Shown: positions 25,543 through 38,201, counted from the stretch's first letter. The stretch: DNA of 64,000 nt from Paractinoplanes abujensis (GCF_014204895.1 NZ_JACHMF010000001.1:4650001-4714000), one strand, 5' to 3'. Notes: generated by a model not told the origin, from the letters alone. Made by a program: numbers and translations.

Positions 25543-26081
25543 CGGACGAGCCGCCTGATCAGGGCGTACGCGAGGCCGGCGCCCAGCACCCAGGGCGCCG
25601 CCACGATCACCGGGTCGAGCAGGTGGTGGCCCTTGTCGGCGCGCCGCTCGCCCCGGGGGCCGTCGGCCAGCACGCCCGTCTCGGTGACCGGGTTGTCGGG
25701 CCGGCGCGAGACGAACGAGCGCAGGGTGCTCTCCACCGCGTCGACCCGGTCCGAGGCGAGCAGCAGCAGCCAGTGCGCCGCCCGGGCCTCGCTGTAACGG
25801 GCGTACGAATAGCGGCGGATCTTGCCGGAGAGCCCCTTGGGCGGGCACGACGTGCCGAAGACCGGTGTCAGGAAGGCGTGCTCGATCGACCGTTCGCGTG
25901 GCCACAGCTCGGGCTGGCGTTCCGGGAACTCCCAGTGCGCGCCGCTGAACGTCGGGTCGAACTGCTCCCGCGGCACGGCGGGCCGGTCCCTGGGGTCGAG
26001 GTCGGCGCCCCAGCCGGGGATGCGGGCCCGCAACTCGTCGCTGGTCTCGGGCAGCTTCGGCTTGTCGGGTGTGTAGGCCAT
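25536..26081 (-). CDS. Hypothetical protein with C-terminal membrane helix
   Basis: A 181-residue protein with no recognised domain. It is Pro/Arg-rich and mostly soluble, with a single hydrophobic segment near 160-177 (IVAAPWVLGAGLAYALI), so it is probably tail-anchored with the bulk in the cytoplasm. It lies nine bases after the alcohol dehydrogenase gene on the same strand and is likely in one operon with it. No function is claimed. Confidence 0.75.
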   Translation of the reverse strand: MAYTPDKPKLPETSDELRARIPGWGADLDPRDRPAVPREQFDPTFSGAHWEFPERQPELWPRERSIEHAFLTPVFGTSCPPKGLSGKIRRYSYARYSEARAAHWLLLLASDRVDAVESTLRSFVSRRPDNPVTETGVLADGPRGERRADKGHHLLDPVIVAAPWVLGAGLAYALIRRLVRQ

Positions 26082-26090
26082 GGCGTCCCC

Positions 26091-27239
26091 CTAGGCGGCG
26101 TTCGGGATGATGAGCGGCTTGATGCAGCCGTCGAGCTTGGCCGAGAAGATGTGGTAGCCCTCGGCGATGTGCTCGAGCGGGATCCGGTGCGTGACGATGT
26201 CGCTCGGCTTGAGGTAGCCGTTGCGGATGTGCTCGAACAGCCGCGGCCACTGCCGCTTCACCGGGCACTGGTTCATGCGCAGGGTGAGCCCCTTGTTCAT
26301 GGCGTCGCCGAACTTGATCGCGCTGAACATCGGGCCGTAGGCCCCCATCACCGAGATGGTGCCGCCCTTGCGGACGGAGTCGATGGCCCAGTTCAAGGCG
26401 ACCGGGGAGCCGCCCTGCAGCTTGAGCTTGGCCGCGGTCACGTGCTGCAGCAGGTTGCCGTCGGCCTCCGCACCCACCGCGTCGATGGCCACGTCGGCGC
26501 CGAGATGGTCGGTGATCTTCTTCATGTGCACGACGATGTCGTCGTACTCGGTGAAGTTGATCGTCTCGGCGTGCGCGAAGGTCGCGGCCTTCTCCAGCCG
26601 GTAGTCGAGGTGGTCGATGACGATCACCCGGCCCGCGCCCATCAGCCAGGCCGAGGCCGCTGCGTACAGGCCGACCGGGCCCGCGCCGAAGACCACGACC
26701 ACGTCCCCCTCGGAGATGTCGCCCAGCTGGGCGCCGAAGTAGCCGGTGGCGAGCGCGTCGGTGAGCAGGACCGCGTCGTCCTCGTCCATCCAGTCCGGGA
26801 TGAGGCTGGGCCCGACGTCGGCCAGCGGCACCCGCACGTATTCCGCCTGGCCGCCGTCGTAGCCCCCGCACGTGTGCGAGTAGCCGTAGATGCCGCCGAC
26901 CGCGGTGGCGTTCGGGTTGACGTTGTGACAGTTCGAGTAGAGCCCGCGGGCGCAGAAGTAACACGTACCGCAGAAGATGTTGAAAGGCACCATCACCCGG
27001 TCGCCCGCCTTGAGGTTGCGGACCGACGGCCCGACCTCGTCGACGACGCCCACGAACTCGTGGCCGAACGTCATGCCGACCCGCGTGTCGGGCATCAGCC
27101 CGTGGTAAAGGTGCAGGTCGGAACCGCAGATGGCGGCGCGGGTGACCCGGACGATCGCATCGTTGGGATGCTCGATCGACGGGCGGTCCTTCTCCTCCGG
27201 GCGTACGCGGTACGGCCCGCGATAGACCATGGCTTGCAC
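26091..27239 (-). CDS. Zinc-dependent alcohol/formaldehyde dehydrogenase-like protein
   Basis: A 382-residue medium-chain dehydrogenase. Visible motifs are CGSDLHLYHG (catalytic zinc Cys near 38), FGHEFVGVV (zinc His-Glu), the structural zinc loop CGTCYFCARGLYSNC (about 90-104) and the nucleotide site VFGAGPVGLYAA. Overall it most resembles the glutathione-independent formaldehyde dehydrogenase branch. The GTG start is supported by GGAGG five bases upstream. It probably oxidises an alcohol or aldehyde with NAD; the substrate is not determined. Confidence 0.9.
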   Translation of the reverse strand: MQAMVYRGPYRVRPEEKDRPSIEHPNDAIVRVTRAAICGSDLHLYHGLMPDTRVGMTFGHEFVGVVDEVGPSVRNLKAGDRVMVPFNIFCGTCYFCARGLYSNCHNVNPNATAVGGIYGYSHTCGGYDGGQAEYVRVPLADVGPSLIPDWMDEDDAVLLTDALATGYFGAQLGDISEGDVVVVFGAGPVGLYAAASAWLMGAGRVIVIDHLDYRLEKAATFAHAETINFTEYDDIVVHMKKITDHLGADVAIDAVGAEADGNLLQHVTAAKLKLQGGSPVALNWAIDSVRKGGTISVMGAYGPMFSAIKFGDAMNKGLTLRMNQCPVKRQWPRLFEHIRNGYLKPSDIVTHRIPLEHIAEGYHIFSAKLDGCIKPLIIPNAA

Positions 27240-27307
27240 GAATCCTCCCGATTGCCCGTGGCTGGGGCTATGCGGCTACCCGCGCCGGGAGGGGGCAAAC
27301 AGGGCGA

Positions 27308-27706
27308 TCAGTAACGGACGTCCTCGGGGCCGGTGCTGGTCGGCAGTCCCGCCGCCAGCCAGGCCTCCACCCCGCCGGCCAAGTCGGTCGCGTTGACCAG
27401 GCCGAGGGAGCGCAGGCTGGCCGCGGCCAGGCTGGAGCTGTAACCCTGACGGCACACGACGATCACGACCCGGTCGTGGCCGGTCGCCTCGGGGATGCGG
27501 TGGGGCGACGCGGGATCGAGCCGCCATTCCAGCACCGTACGGTCGATGATGATCGCGCCGGGCAGCGAGCCCTGCTGCCGGCGCTGGACGTCGGTGCGCG
27601 TGTCGATCAGCAGCGCGCCGGCCGCGACGGCCGCCCGGACCTGGTCCGGGCCGAGCCGCCGCATGCCGTCACGAGCGCGGGTCAGGAGATCATCGACTGT
27701 GGTCAC
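27308..27706 (-). CDS. Single-domain rhodanese sulfurtransferase
   Basis: A 132-residue rhodanese domain with active-site loop CRQGYSSS (Cys near 85) and the usual N-terminal LLIDTRTDVQRRQQGSLPGA. It transfers sulfane sulfur from a donor to a thiol acceptor. The GTG start gives a compact family-length protein. It is 15 bases downstream of metH on the same strand, so it may be read from the riboswitch-controlled metH message; a sulfur-metabolism link is plausible but not shown. Confidence 0.9.
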   Translation of the reverse strand: MTTVDDLLTRARDGMRRLGPDQVRAAVAAGALLIDTRTDVQRRQQGSLPGAIIIDRTVLEWRLDPASPHRIPEATGHDRVVIVVCRQGYSSSLAAASLRSLGLVNATDLAGGVEAWLAAGLPTSTGPEDVRY

Positions 27707-27721
27707 GCCGACGATCCTGCC

Positions 27722-31318
<3,597 letters not shown>

Positions 31319-31326
31319 ACCGACCA

Positions 31327-31405
31327 CCTCCGGTGCAACGGAGGCGCCCTTGGTCGGTTTCCACCGAGCGAGCGTGGCGGGTGTCACCCCGTTGCAGCGC
31401 CTCTC
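31327..31405 (-). promoter_or_regulatory. S-adenosylhomocysteine riboswitch in the metH leader
   Basis: On the minus strand the leader contains GAGGCGCTGCAACGG, then CCACGCTCG, then AAGGGCGCCTC, the conserved core of the SAH aptamer. P1 pairs GAGGCGC (31397-31403) with GCGCCTC (31341-31347). A second stem is CGGG/CCCG and a third TCGGT/ACCGA. The 3' strand of P1 overlaps CCTCCG (31339-31344), which can instead pair with CGGAGG (31327-31332), the metH ribosome site. Ligand binding would form P1 and free the ribosome site, an ON switch. TACCTT at about 31420-31425 could be the -10 box. Confidence 0.82.
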
Positions 31406-31433
31406 GCTTCGGACCCACCAAGGTACCCGATTT

Positions 31434-33281
31434 TCACTTCGCTTCCGCGTATGCACCAACTACTGAGACGTCGAGGGGGAAGCGCACGGCCGTGTCGCCG
31501 AAGAGCAGCCGCCCGGCCTGCGCCGCGCTGTCGTGCACGGCCGCGACGACCCGGTCGGCCTCCTCCACCGGGCAGTGCACCACCACCTCGTCGTGGACGA
31601 AAAGCACCATCTCGGCCCGCCTCGCCGGGAGCGCCCCACCTGCCGCTTGCACCCCACCTGCCGCGCGGGCCCCGGCGGCCGCTTGCACCCCACCTGCCGC
31701 GCGGGCCCCGGCCGCCGCTTGCACCCCACCTGCCGCGCGGGCCCCGGCCGCCGGCTGGGTGCCGCCTGGCGCGCCGGCGCTGTTGAGCGTCGTGCGCAAC
31801 GTCGCCAGCAGCACCAGGGCCCACTCGGCGGCGGTCGCCTGCACCACGAAGTTGCGGGTGAACCGCCCCCGGGCCCGCCCCGGCGCCCCGCCCTGCGGCT
31901 CGGCCGAGCCCGCCTCCTCGGGCGGGTCGAGCCCGGCATCGCGCCACGCCCCCGACGCGGGCGGGCACGTGCGGCCCAGCCAGGACCGGACCAGGCCCCC
32001 GGCCTCACCGACCCGGGCCGCGTGCTCGACGAACTCGAACGCCGTCGGATAGCTCTTGCGCAGCACCGCCAGGGCCGGGACGGCCGAGCCGCCGGTCTGC
32101 CCGTACATGGCGCCGAGCAGCGCCAGCTTCGCCTTGGCGCGGTCACCGTCGAACGAGTCGGCGGCCAGCGCGGCGTAAAGGTCACCCTCCGCGGCCGCGG
32201 CCGCGAACCGGCGATCACCCGAGACGGCGGCCAGCACACGCGGCTCCAGCTGCCCCGCGTCGGCCACCACGAACGTCCACCCCGGGTCGGCCACCACCGC
32301 CCGGCGCACGGCCTTGGGCACCTGCAGCGCCCCGCCGCCGCGGGTGGCCCAGCGGCCCGAGACGACGCCGCCCGGAACGTATTCGGGCCGGAAACGGCCG
32401 TCGACCACCCAGGCGTCGCACCAGGACCAGCCGTGCGCCGTCCAGATGCGGTACAGCTCTTTGTATTCGAGCAGCGGCTTGACCGCCGGATGGTCGACAT
32501 TGCGCAGCACCCAGGCCCGCGTGTTGGGCACGTCGACACCCGACCGGGCGAACGCCCGCACCACCTCGGCCGGCGAATCCGGATGCAGCCCCCAGGTGCC
32601 GAAGGCGGCGTTGATCTCGGCCGACAGCTCGGCCAGCCGTCGCGGCGGCCCCACCGGCTGCGGCGGCCCCAGCAGCTCGCGCAGCAGCTGATCGTGCAGG
32701 TCGGCCCGCCAGGGCAACCCCGCGTGCCCCATCTCGACCCCCACCAGGGCCCCGGCCGACTCGGCCGCCACCAGCAGCCGGAACCGCCCCGGATGCTCGG
32801 TCTGCTCGATGCGCCGCAGCTGATCGGCGTAGACCTCGCGAACCGCCTCGAGCACGTCGAACCCGTAACGCCCCGGCGGCGTGACGGCCGTGTCGAACAG
32901 CGCCCCCTGCGCATGCCCCGGCGGCTCGGCGACCCGCGGCGGCGGATCGGCCGGCACCGCCAGGCCGTGCACCCGGGCCCGGGCCGCGGGCAGCGCCTTG
33001 GGCGAACCCCACCGCCCCGCGTGCCCCATCAGCAGCGCCTCGGTGAGCTCCAGATCGTGGCACCGCCCGACCCGGACACCGCTCTTGACCAGCGCCGGAT
33101 AGATCTCGGACGTGGCCGCCCAGACCCACCGCGGCTGCTCGCCGCTTTCCCGCTCCCGCTCGGCGATGGCTTGGGCCAGGTCGTCCACGTGCCGAACGGC
33201 CCCGGCCGCGCTCCCGTCGGCCCGCACATCCTGCAGACGACCTCCCAGGCCATCCGCATCAACCGCCACCGCCGTCAGCAC
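31434..33281 (-). CDS. Family A DNA polymerase with degenerate exonuclease region
   Basis: About 615 residues. The C-terminal half is a family A polymerase: motif [15 protein letters not shown] (catalytic Asp kept, but the usual DYSQIELR is changed), O-helix [18 protein letters not shown] and motif [10 protein letters not shown]. The N-terminal part corresponds to the 3'-5' exonuclease-like region of the actinobacterial bifunctional exonuclease/polymerase family. It is distinct from the larger Pol I and lacks a 5' nuclease. The start is uncertain: GTG 33281 ([11 protein letters not shown]) is preferred to GTG 33323. An Ala/Gly repeat is inserted between the O-helix region and motif C. A repair role is likely but not shown. 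Confidence 0.87.
   Translation of the reverse strand: MLTAVAVDADGLGGRLQDVRADGSAAGAVRHVDDLAQAIAERERESGEQPRWVWAATSEIYPALVKSGVRVGRCHDLELTEALLMGHAGRWGSPKALPAARARVHGLAVPADPPPRVAEPPGHAQGALFDTAVTPPGRYGFDVLEAVREVYADQLRRIEQTEHPGRFRLLVAAESAGALVGVEMGHAGLPWRADLHDQLLRELLGPPQPVGPPRRLAELSAEINAAFGTWGLHPDSPAEVVRAFARSGVDVPNTRAWVLRNVDHPAVKPLLEYKELYRIWTAHGWSWCDAWVVDGRFRPEYVPGGVVSGRWATRGGGALQVPKAVRRAVVADPGWTFVVADAGQLEPRVLAAVSGDRRFAAAAAEGDLYAALAADSFDGDRAKAKLALLGAMYGQTGGSAVPALAVLRKSYPTAFEFVEHAARVGEAGGLVRSWLGRTCPPASGAWRDAGLDPPEEAGSAEPQGGAPGRARGRFTRNFVVQATAAEWALVLLATLRTTLNSAGAPGGTQPAAGARAAGGVQAAAGARAAGGVQAAAGARAAGGVQAAGGALPARRAEMVLFVHDEVVVHCPVEEADRVVAAVHDSAAQAGRLLFGDTAVRFPLDVSVVGAYAEAK
31636..31758. repeat. In-frame 36-bp tandem repeat inside the polymerase gene
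   Basis: Copies begin at 31645, 31681 and 31717, nearly identical, with partial units on both sides. They encode repeats of [12 protein letters not shown] just before motif C of the polymerase. The unit length keeps the reading frame, so copy number could vary without breaking the protein. Confidence 0.9.
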
Positions 33282-33660
33282 CCCCTGATTCTCACCGCCG
33301 GGTACGACACTTTTCCGCCCCACCCCGCGCCGAGCCGGCCCCGCCTCCCACGCTCCTCTTCTCCGCGCGTGGCTGCAGCCGCGACCCGCCCGCGCCCCGG
33401 CCGCTCCCGCGATCGGCCGTCACCACCCAAGCCCCTTCGCCAGACGCGACGCGGAACGGCCGGCCGCACCGCGCAGACGACTGCGAGACCAGGGGAAGCA
33501 AGGGCCAGGAGCCGGTCGAGGCCGGGGAAGCCGTGCGGGATGGGCCGGCCGGGGCGGCCGCGCCGGGGGGCAGGCCGGCAAACGTGGGCATGCGGCACAT
33601 GAGGGCGTGGCATGCGGGACCGTCGTGGCAGCCGGTCGGACGGCGCGGAAGGATGGGGCC
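33282..33660. other. Intergenic stretch between divergent genes
   Basis: About 380 GC-rich bases between the polymerase gene and the dehydrogenase gene. Open frames exist on both strands, but their composition is Arg/Pro/Gly-rich and shadow-like. No clear promoter or hairpin was recognised. The region may include a longer N-terminus of the polymerase (to 33323). Confidence 0.4.
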
Positions 33661-34530
33661 ATGAGCGAGAAACTTGCGGTGGCGGTGCTGGGCACGGGCA
33701 TCATGGGGGCCGCCATGGCCCGCAACCTGATCAAGGCCGGGCACGCCGTCCGGGTCTGGAATCGCAGCGGGGACAAGGCGGCCCCGCTGGCCGGCGACGG
33801 GGCGACCGTGGCCGGCAGTGTGGCCGAGGCGGTGCGCGACGCCGATGTGGTGGTCACGATGCTGTACGACGGCGACGCCGTACGGGAGGTCATGACCGAG
33901 GCCTATCCCGCGCTCAGGACCGGCGCGCTCTGGGTGCAGTCGACGACGGTCAGCCTCGAGGACGTGGACCGCCTCGCCGCCGACGCCGGGCACCACGGCC
34001 TGGTCTTCTTCGACGCCCCGGTGCTGGGCACGCGTCAGCCGGCCGAGGCCGGGCAGCTCACCGTGCTCGCGGCCGGACCGGCCGGCCAGCGGGACGCGGT
34101 GACGCCCGTGTTCGAGGCCGTGGGCAGTCGCACCGTCTGGCTGGAGCGGCCGGGCGAAGCGACCCGGCTCAAACTGGTGGCCAACAGCTGGGTGCTGGCC
34201 CTCACGCACGCCGGGGCGGAGACGTTGTCGCTGGCCGAAGCGCTCGGGGTCGAGCCCGACAAGTTCCTCGAGCTCATCGAGGGCGGGCCGCTCGACAACG
34301 GCTACCTGCGGGTCAAGGTCGGCCTGGTGCGTGGCGACAACCTGTCCCCGGCCAGCTTCGCGGTCAACACGGCGGAGAAGGACGCGCGCCTCATCGCCGA
34401 GGCCGGCCGGCAGCACGGCGTCCGGCTCGACCTGGCCGAGGCCGGGGCCGAGCGGTTCCGCCGTGCCACCGAGCAGGGCCACGGCGACAAGGACATGGCC
34501 GCGTCCTACTACGCGAGCTTCGACAAATAG
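33661..34530 (+). CDS. NAD(P)-dependent beta-hydroxyacid dehydrogenase
   Basis: A 289-residue member of the 3-hydroxyisobutyrate/6-phosphogluconate dehydrogenase-like family: N-terminal nucleotide site LGTGIMGAAMARNLIKAGH, DAPVLGTRQPAEAGQL substrate loop, and catalytic Lys in RLKLVANSWVLAL (about 170). It would oxidise or reduce a beta-hydroxyacid or a small semialdehyde. The ATG start gives the standard family N-terminus. It converges on an aldo/keto reductase gene with only three bases between stops. Confidence 0.9.
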   Translation: MSEKLAVAVLGTGIMGAAMARNLIKAGHAVRVWNRSGDKAAPLAGDGATVAGSVAEAVRDADVVVTMLYDGDAVREVMTEAYPALRTGALWVQSTTVSLEDVDRLAADAGHHGLVFFDAPVLGTRQPAEAGQLTVLAAGPAGQRDAVTPVFEAVGSRTVWLERPGEATRLKLVANSWVLALTHAGAETLSLAEALGVEPDKFLELIEGGPLDNGYLRVKVGLVRGDNLSPASFAVNTAEKDARLIAEAGRQHGVRLDLAEAGAERFRRATEQGHGDKDMAASYYASFDK

Positions 34531-34533
34531 GCG

Positions 34534-35388
34534 TCAGCCCAGCTCGGCCAGGTCCTCCGGGGTCAGCGTGAGGTCGGCGGCCGCGGCCGAGTCGCGGATC
34601 GTCTCGGGCCGGCTGGCCCCGGGGATCGGCACCACCACCGGCGACTTGGCCAGGTGCCAGGCCAGGCAGACCTGCTGCGGGCTCACCCCGTGCCGGTCGG
34701 CCACGGCGGCGAACGCGTCGGCGTGCCCGTTGAGCTCGCCGGCCTTGCCGATGCCGCCCAGCGGGCTCCACGGCAGGAACGCGAGGCCCAGCTCGTCGCA
34801 GAGCTGCAGCTCGGGCTCGGAGGAACGGAACGACGGGGAGAACTGGTTCTGCACCGACACCAGGCGGCCGCCGAGGATCTCCTGCGCCTGCCGGATCTGG
34901 GCCGGGTCGGCGTTCGAGATGCCGGCCATCCTGATCTTGCCGGCGTCGAGCAGGTCGCGCAGCGCGCCCACCGATTCCTCGTACGGGACCCCGGGGTCGG
35001 GGCGGTGGAACTGGTAGAGCCCGATCGCCTCCACGCCGAGCCGCTTGAGCGACGCCTCGCAGGCCTGTTTGAGGTAACCGGGATCGCCGTTCTTGGTCCA
35101 GCTGCCGTCGCCGGGGCGCAGATGGCCGCCCTTGGTCGCGACCAGCACCGCGGACGTGTCGCCGCCGTACGTGGCCAGGCCCTTGGCGATCAGCGACTCG
35201 TTGTGCCCGACCTCGTCGGCGCCGATGTGATAGGCGTCGGCAGTGTCGATCAGCGTCACGCCGGCGTCGAGCGCAGCGTGGATCGTCCGGAGGGAACGCT
35301 CTTCATCGGGCCGCCCCTCGATCGACATGGGCATGCCACCGAGGCCGATCGCGCTCACCGTCACGTCACCGATGCGGCGACTCTGCAT
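34534..35388 (-). CDS. Aldo/keto reductase
   Basis: A 284-residue TIM-barrel oxidoreductase with the family landmarks: LIDTADAY (Asp and Tyr), VATKGG (Lys), LYQFHRPDP (His), and a C-terminal NADPH site PIPGASRPETIRDS. It reduces an aldehyde or ketone with NADPH; the substrate is unknown. The upstream 140 bases contain the inverted repeat ACCTTCC/GGAAGGT (35396-35402 and 35415-35421), a possible operator or hairpin in the leader. Confidence 0.92.
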   Translation of the reverse strand: MQSRRIGDVTVSAIGLGGMPMSIEGRPDEERSLRTIHAALDAGVTLIDTADAYHIGADEVGHNESLIAKGLATYGGDTSAVLVATKGGHLRPGDGSWTKNGDPGYLKQACEASLKRLGVEAIGLYQFHRPDPGVPYEESVGALRDLLDAGKIRMAGISNADPAQIRQAQEILGGRLVSVQNQFSPSFRSSEPELQLCDELGLAFLPWSPLGGIGKAGELNGHADAFAAVADRHGVSPQQVCLAWHLAKSPVVVPIPGASRPETIRDSAAAADLTLTPEDLAELG

Positions 35389-35529
35389 GGTCAAAACCTT
35401 CCTTCGTACGGGTGGGAAGGTCTTCGGATACCCCAGGACAGCAGCCGGAACCACTACCGATCGACGGGAGGCCCGGCGAGGCACTAACATGGCCCGCGTT
35501 CCCACGGGCAGCGGCGAGGACGTGGCGTT

Positions 35530-36219
35530 ATGCGGTGGTTCCGGCGCGGGGCCGGCAAGGAGCAGCAAACCGACAGCACCGCGGCGCGGGCGCTGGTCGA
35601 CGACGTCCGCGACCGATACGGCGCCCACCTGCACAACCCGTTCCGTTCTCAGGCCGCCGCGTGTGCCGCGCAGCTGGCCGGCGCCGACGAGGACGGGCTG
35701 CTCGCCGCGGCGATCCTCCTGCACCAGTTCGCCGACGACGCCCACCGCGACATCAGCACTCAGCTCGGCCACCTGGTGGACCGCAGCAACTACCGCCCCC
35801 AGTGGCGCCACCCGCGGGGTGGCCCGCGGTGGAACCTGTTCGTCCTGCCCGCCCGCCTGCACCCCTACGTGCACGTCAGCGCGGCCGCGACGGTCCTCGG
35901 TGAGCAGGCCAAGAACGCGGTTCGGGCCACCGCCCCGGTGCCCCTGCTGGCCCACGTGTTCGAGATCCTCGACCTGACCGTGATCGGGTGGGAGTTCGCC
36001 CGCGTCCGCCCCGACACCGACCTGGCCGGGCTGGCCCACCGGCTGATCGGGACGGCACGCGACCTGCGGGCCGCCATGAGCGACGAGCCGCCGCTGCCCG
36101 ACCCCGTGCGCGAGCTGATGCGCCGCAACAACACCATCGACGTGTACGACCCGCAGGCCCCGCACGTGGTCGGCCACTTCAACCCCGGCAAGGAGATGCG
36201 CGAGGCGTTGCTGGCCTGA
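35530..36219 (+). CDS. Hypothetical cytoplasmic protein (229 residues)
   Basis: I do not recognise the family. The protein is soluble and largely helical. Conserved-looking polar clusters are LLHQFADDAHRDI (about 77-89) and PARLHPYVHVSAAATVLGEQAK (about 115-136), rich in His and Asp, which might coordinate a metal, but no HD-domain signature is complete. The stop codon lies in the first unit of an intergenic tandem repeat. It is divergent from the aldo/keto reductase gene. Confidence 0.75.
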   Translation: MRWFRRGAGKEQQTDSTAARALVDDVRDRYGAHLHNPFRSQAAACAAQLAGADEDGLLAAAILLHQFADDAHRDISTQLGHLVDRSNYRPQWRHPRGGPRWNLFVLPARLHPYVHVSAAATVLGEQAKNAVRATAPVPLLAHVFEILDLTVIGWEFARVRPDTDLAGLAHRLIGTARDLRAAMSDEPPLPDPVRELMRRNNTIDVYDPQAPHVVGHFNPGKEMREALLA

Positions 36220-36330
36220 GACCGGCTCCCGCTCAAGGCCCGAGCGGGTGGCCGGCCTGAGACCGGCTCGCGCTCAAGGCCCTAGCGCGTGGCCGGCCTG
36301 AGGCCGGCCCTCGATCGAGGCCCGAGCGGA
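36213..36330. repeat. 41-bp tandem repeat with conserved stem, three copies
   Basis: Units start at 36213, 36254 and 36295; the first two are nearly identical and the third diverged. Each of the first two holds a stem: CCCGCT/AGCGGG in unit 1 (36228-36233 with 36243-36248) and CGCGCT/AGCGCG in unit 2 (36269-36274 with 36284-36289). Both members of one base pair changed together, keeping the stem. There is no T-run, so it is not a classic terminator. Confidence 0.85.
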
Positions 36331-36384
36331 AAATCAAACCACGGGTTGACGCCGTCGGCGGGCCGGCTGGGCAGACTGGCCGCC

Positions 36385-37083
36385 GTGAGATTCCGACTCC
36401 GGTGGGTCCTGCTCGGTGTCGCCGCCTTCGTGGCGGCGATCGTCGGCGCGCTTGCCATCGCCTTTCCGTCGGCCGCCGCCACGACGTGCCCGGGGTGCTA
36501 CGGCCTGACCCGGGCCGGTGACGGCCTCTACACCGAGCGCGGTCTGAGCGAGGCCCAGCGGGATCAGCTCGCCACGCTCGCGGCCGACGCGCGCCGGCGG
36601 GTCGAGGCGTTCTACGGCGGCCGTGTGTCCGACCCGCGGCTGCTCGCCTGCTTCACCGACGGCTGCTACGACCGCATCGGGGGCGGCGGGGAGAAGGGCA
36701 TCGCGATCCTCAACCGCGCGGTCATGCTGTCACCGCGCGGGCTCGACGCGGTGATCGCCTCGCACGAGATGTCCCACGTCGAGCTGCACCAGCGGCTCCG
36801 CGGCGGCGAGGTGCCGCAGTGGTTCGACGAGGGGCTGGCCGTGGTCGTGTCGGGTGATCCGCGCTATCTGGGCCCGCGGTGCGACGTGGCCTACGACGGC
36901 CCGCTGCCCGAGACGCTGCCCGCGTGGCTCGAGGCGGCGGGGGCCGACCAGCAGGTGTATTCGCGGGCCGGCTGCCGCGTGCAGCGATGGCTCGACGCGG
37001 GCGGCGGCCGGGATGCCGTATTGAGTCTCATCGATCATCTCAACAGCGGCGGCACGTTCGAAGGGTTTACGGTGAGCCGATGA
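36385..37083 (+). CDS. Membrane-anchored zinc metalloprotease-like protein
   Basis: A 232-residue protein with an N-terminal hydrophobic anchor or signal (LRWVLLGVAAFVAAIVGALAIAF). The extracytoplasmic part shows SHEMSHVELHQ, a canonical HExxH zinc site near 132-136, followed about 20 residues later by WFDEGLAVVVSG whose Glu would be the third ligand (gluzincin type). Paired cysteines (CPGC, CFTDGC) suggest disulfides. GTG at 36385 is the likely start but has no clear ribosome site. Its stop overlaps the start of the MetE-like gene (ATGA). The substrate is unknown. Confidence 0.83.
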   Translation: MRFRLRWVLLGVAAFVAAIVGALAIAFPSAAATTCPGCYGLTRAGDGLYTERGLSEAQRDQLATLAADARRRVEAFYGGRVSDPRLLACFTDGCYDRIGGGGEKGIAILNRAVMLSPRGLDAVIASHEMSHVELHQRLRGGEVPQWFDEGLAVVVSGDPRYLGPRCDVAYDGPLPETLPAWLEAAGADQQVYSRAGCRVQRWLDAGGGRDAVLSLIDHLNSGGTFEGFTVSR

Positions 37084-38201
37084 CGATCCGTGAGACGCCA
37101 CCGTTCCGGGCCGACCACGTCGGCAGCCTGCTCCGCCCGGCCGCCCTGCTCGAGGCGCGCGAGCGCCGGGCCACCGGCGAGATCGACGCCGAGGAGCTGC
37201 GAGCCACCGAGGACGCCGCGATCCGCGACGTCGTGCGCATGCAGCGCGACGTCGGCCTGCGCTCGGCCACCGACGGCGAGTTCCGCCGCACGTCCTGGCA
37301 CATGGATTTCATCTACCGCCTGGGCGGGGTGCACCCGACCGACGAGAAGATCCAGGTGCACTTCCGCAACGCCGATGGCGAGATCGACTTCGAGTCGGCC
37401 GCGCTGGCCGTCGACGCGCCGATCCGGCTCACCGAGACAGTGTTCGGCGACGACTTCGCGTTCCTGCAGTCCGTCGTGGACCCGTCGGTCACCGCCAAGC
37501 TGACGATCCCGTCGCCCAGCATGGTTCATTACCGTGGCGGCCGGGCCGCGATCGATCCGGCCGTCTACCCCGATCAGGAGCAGTTCTGGGCCGACCTCAG
37601 CGCGGCCTACGCCCAGCAGGTGCACCGGGTGGCCGAGCTGGGCTGCCGCTATCTGCAGCTCGACGACACGAGCCTGGCCTACCTCAACGATCCCGCCCAG
37701 CGCCGCCTGCTCACCGAACGGGGCGATGACGCCGACCATCAGCACCTGCGTTACATCCGCCAGATCAACGCCGCGATCGCCGACCGGCCCGAGGGGCTGG
37801 CCGTCACCACACACATGTGCCGGGGCAACTTCCGCTCGTCGTGGACGGCCGAGGGCGGCTACGACTTCGTGGCCGAGGCGCTGTTCAGCGAGCTGGCCGT
37901 CGACGGTTTCTTCCTGGAGTACGACGACGACCGCTCGGGCGACTTCGCTCCGCTGCGCTTCGTGCCGCCCGGCAAGACGGTCGTGCTGGGCCTGGTCACC
38001 ACCAAGCGCGGCGAGCTCGAATCGAAGGACACCCTGAAGCGCCGGATCGACGAGGCCGCCCGCTACGTGCCGCTCGAGCAGCTCTGCCTGTCCCCGCAGT
38101 GCGGCTTCTCGTCCACGGTGGAGGGCAACACCCTGACGTACGACGAGGAGGTCGCCAAGCTGGCCCTGATCGTCGAAACAGCCGAGGAGGTGTGGGGCTA
38201 G
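37080..38201 (+). CDS. MetE C-terminal-like methyltransferase (cobalamin-independent type)
   Basis: A 373-residue protein of the short MetE-like family (YxjG/YxjH type), equal to the catalytic half of methionine synthase MetE without the N-terminal domain. Visible features: RADHVGSLLRP at the start, GCRYLQLDDT, THMCRGNFRSSW (zinc ligands His and Cys), EYDDDRSGDF and LCLSPQCGFSS (zinc Cys). It probably moves a methyl group to homocysteine or a related thiol; the donor is uncertain. It is translationally coupled to the metalloprotease gene, which is an odd pairing. Confidence 0.9.
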   Translation: MTIRETPPFRADHVGSLLRPAALLEARERRATGEIDAEELRATEDAAIRDVVRMQRDVGLRSATDGEFRRTSWHMDFIYRLGGVHPTDEKIQVHFRNADGEIDFESAALAVDAPIRLTETVFGDDFAFLQSVVDPSVTAKLTIPSPSMVHYRGGRAAIDPAVYPDQEQFWADLSAAYAQQVHRVAELGCRYLQLDDTSLAYLNDPAQRRLLTERGDDADHQHLRYIRQINAAIADRPEGLAVTTHMCRGNFRSSWTAEGGYDFVAEALFSELAVDGFFLEYDDDRSGDFAPLRFVPPGKTVVLGLVTTKRGELESKDTLKRRIDEAARYVPLEQLCLSPQCGFSSTVEGNTLTYDEEVAKLALIVETAEEVWG

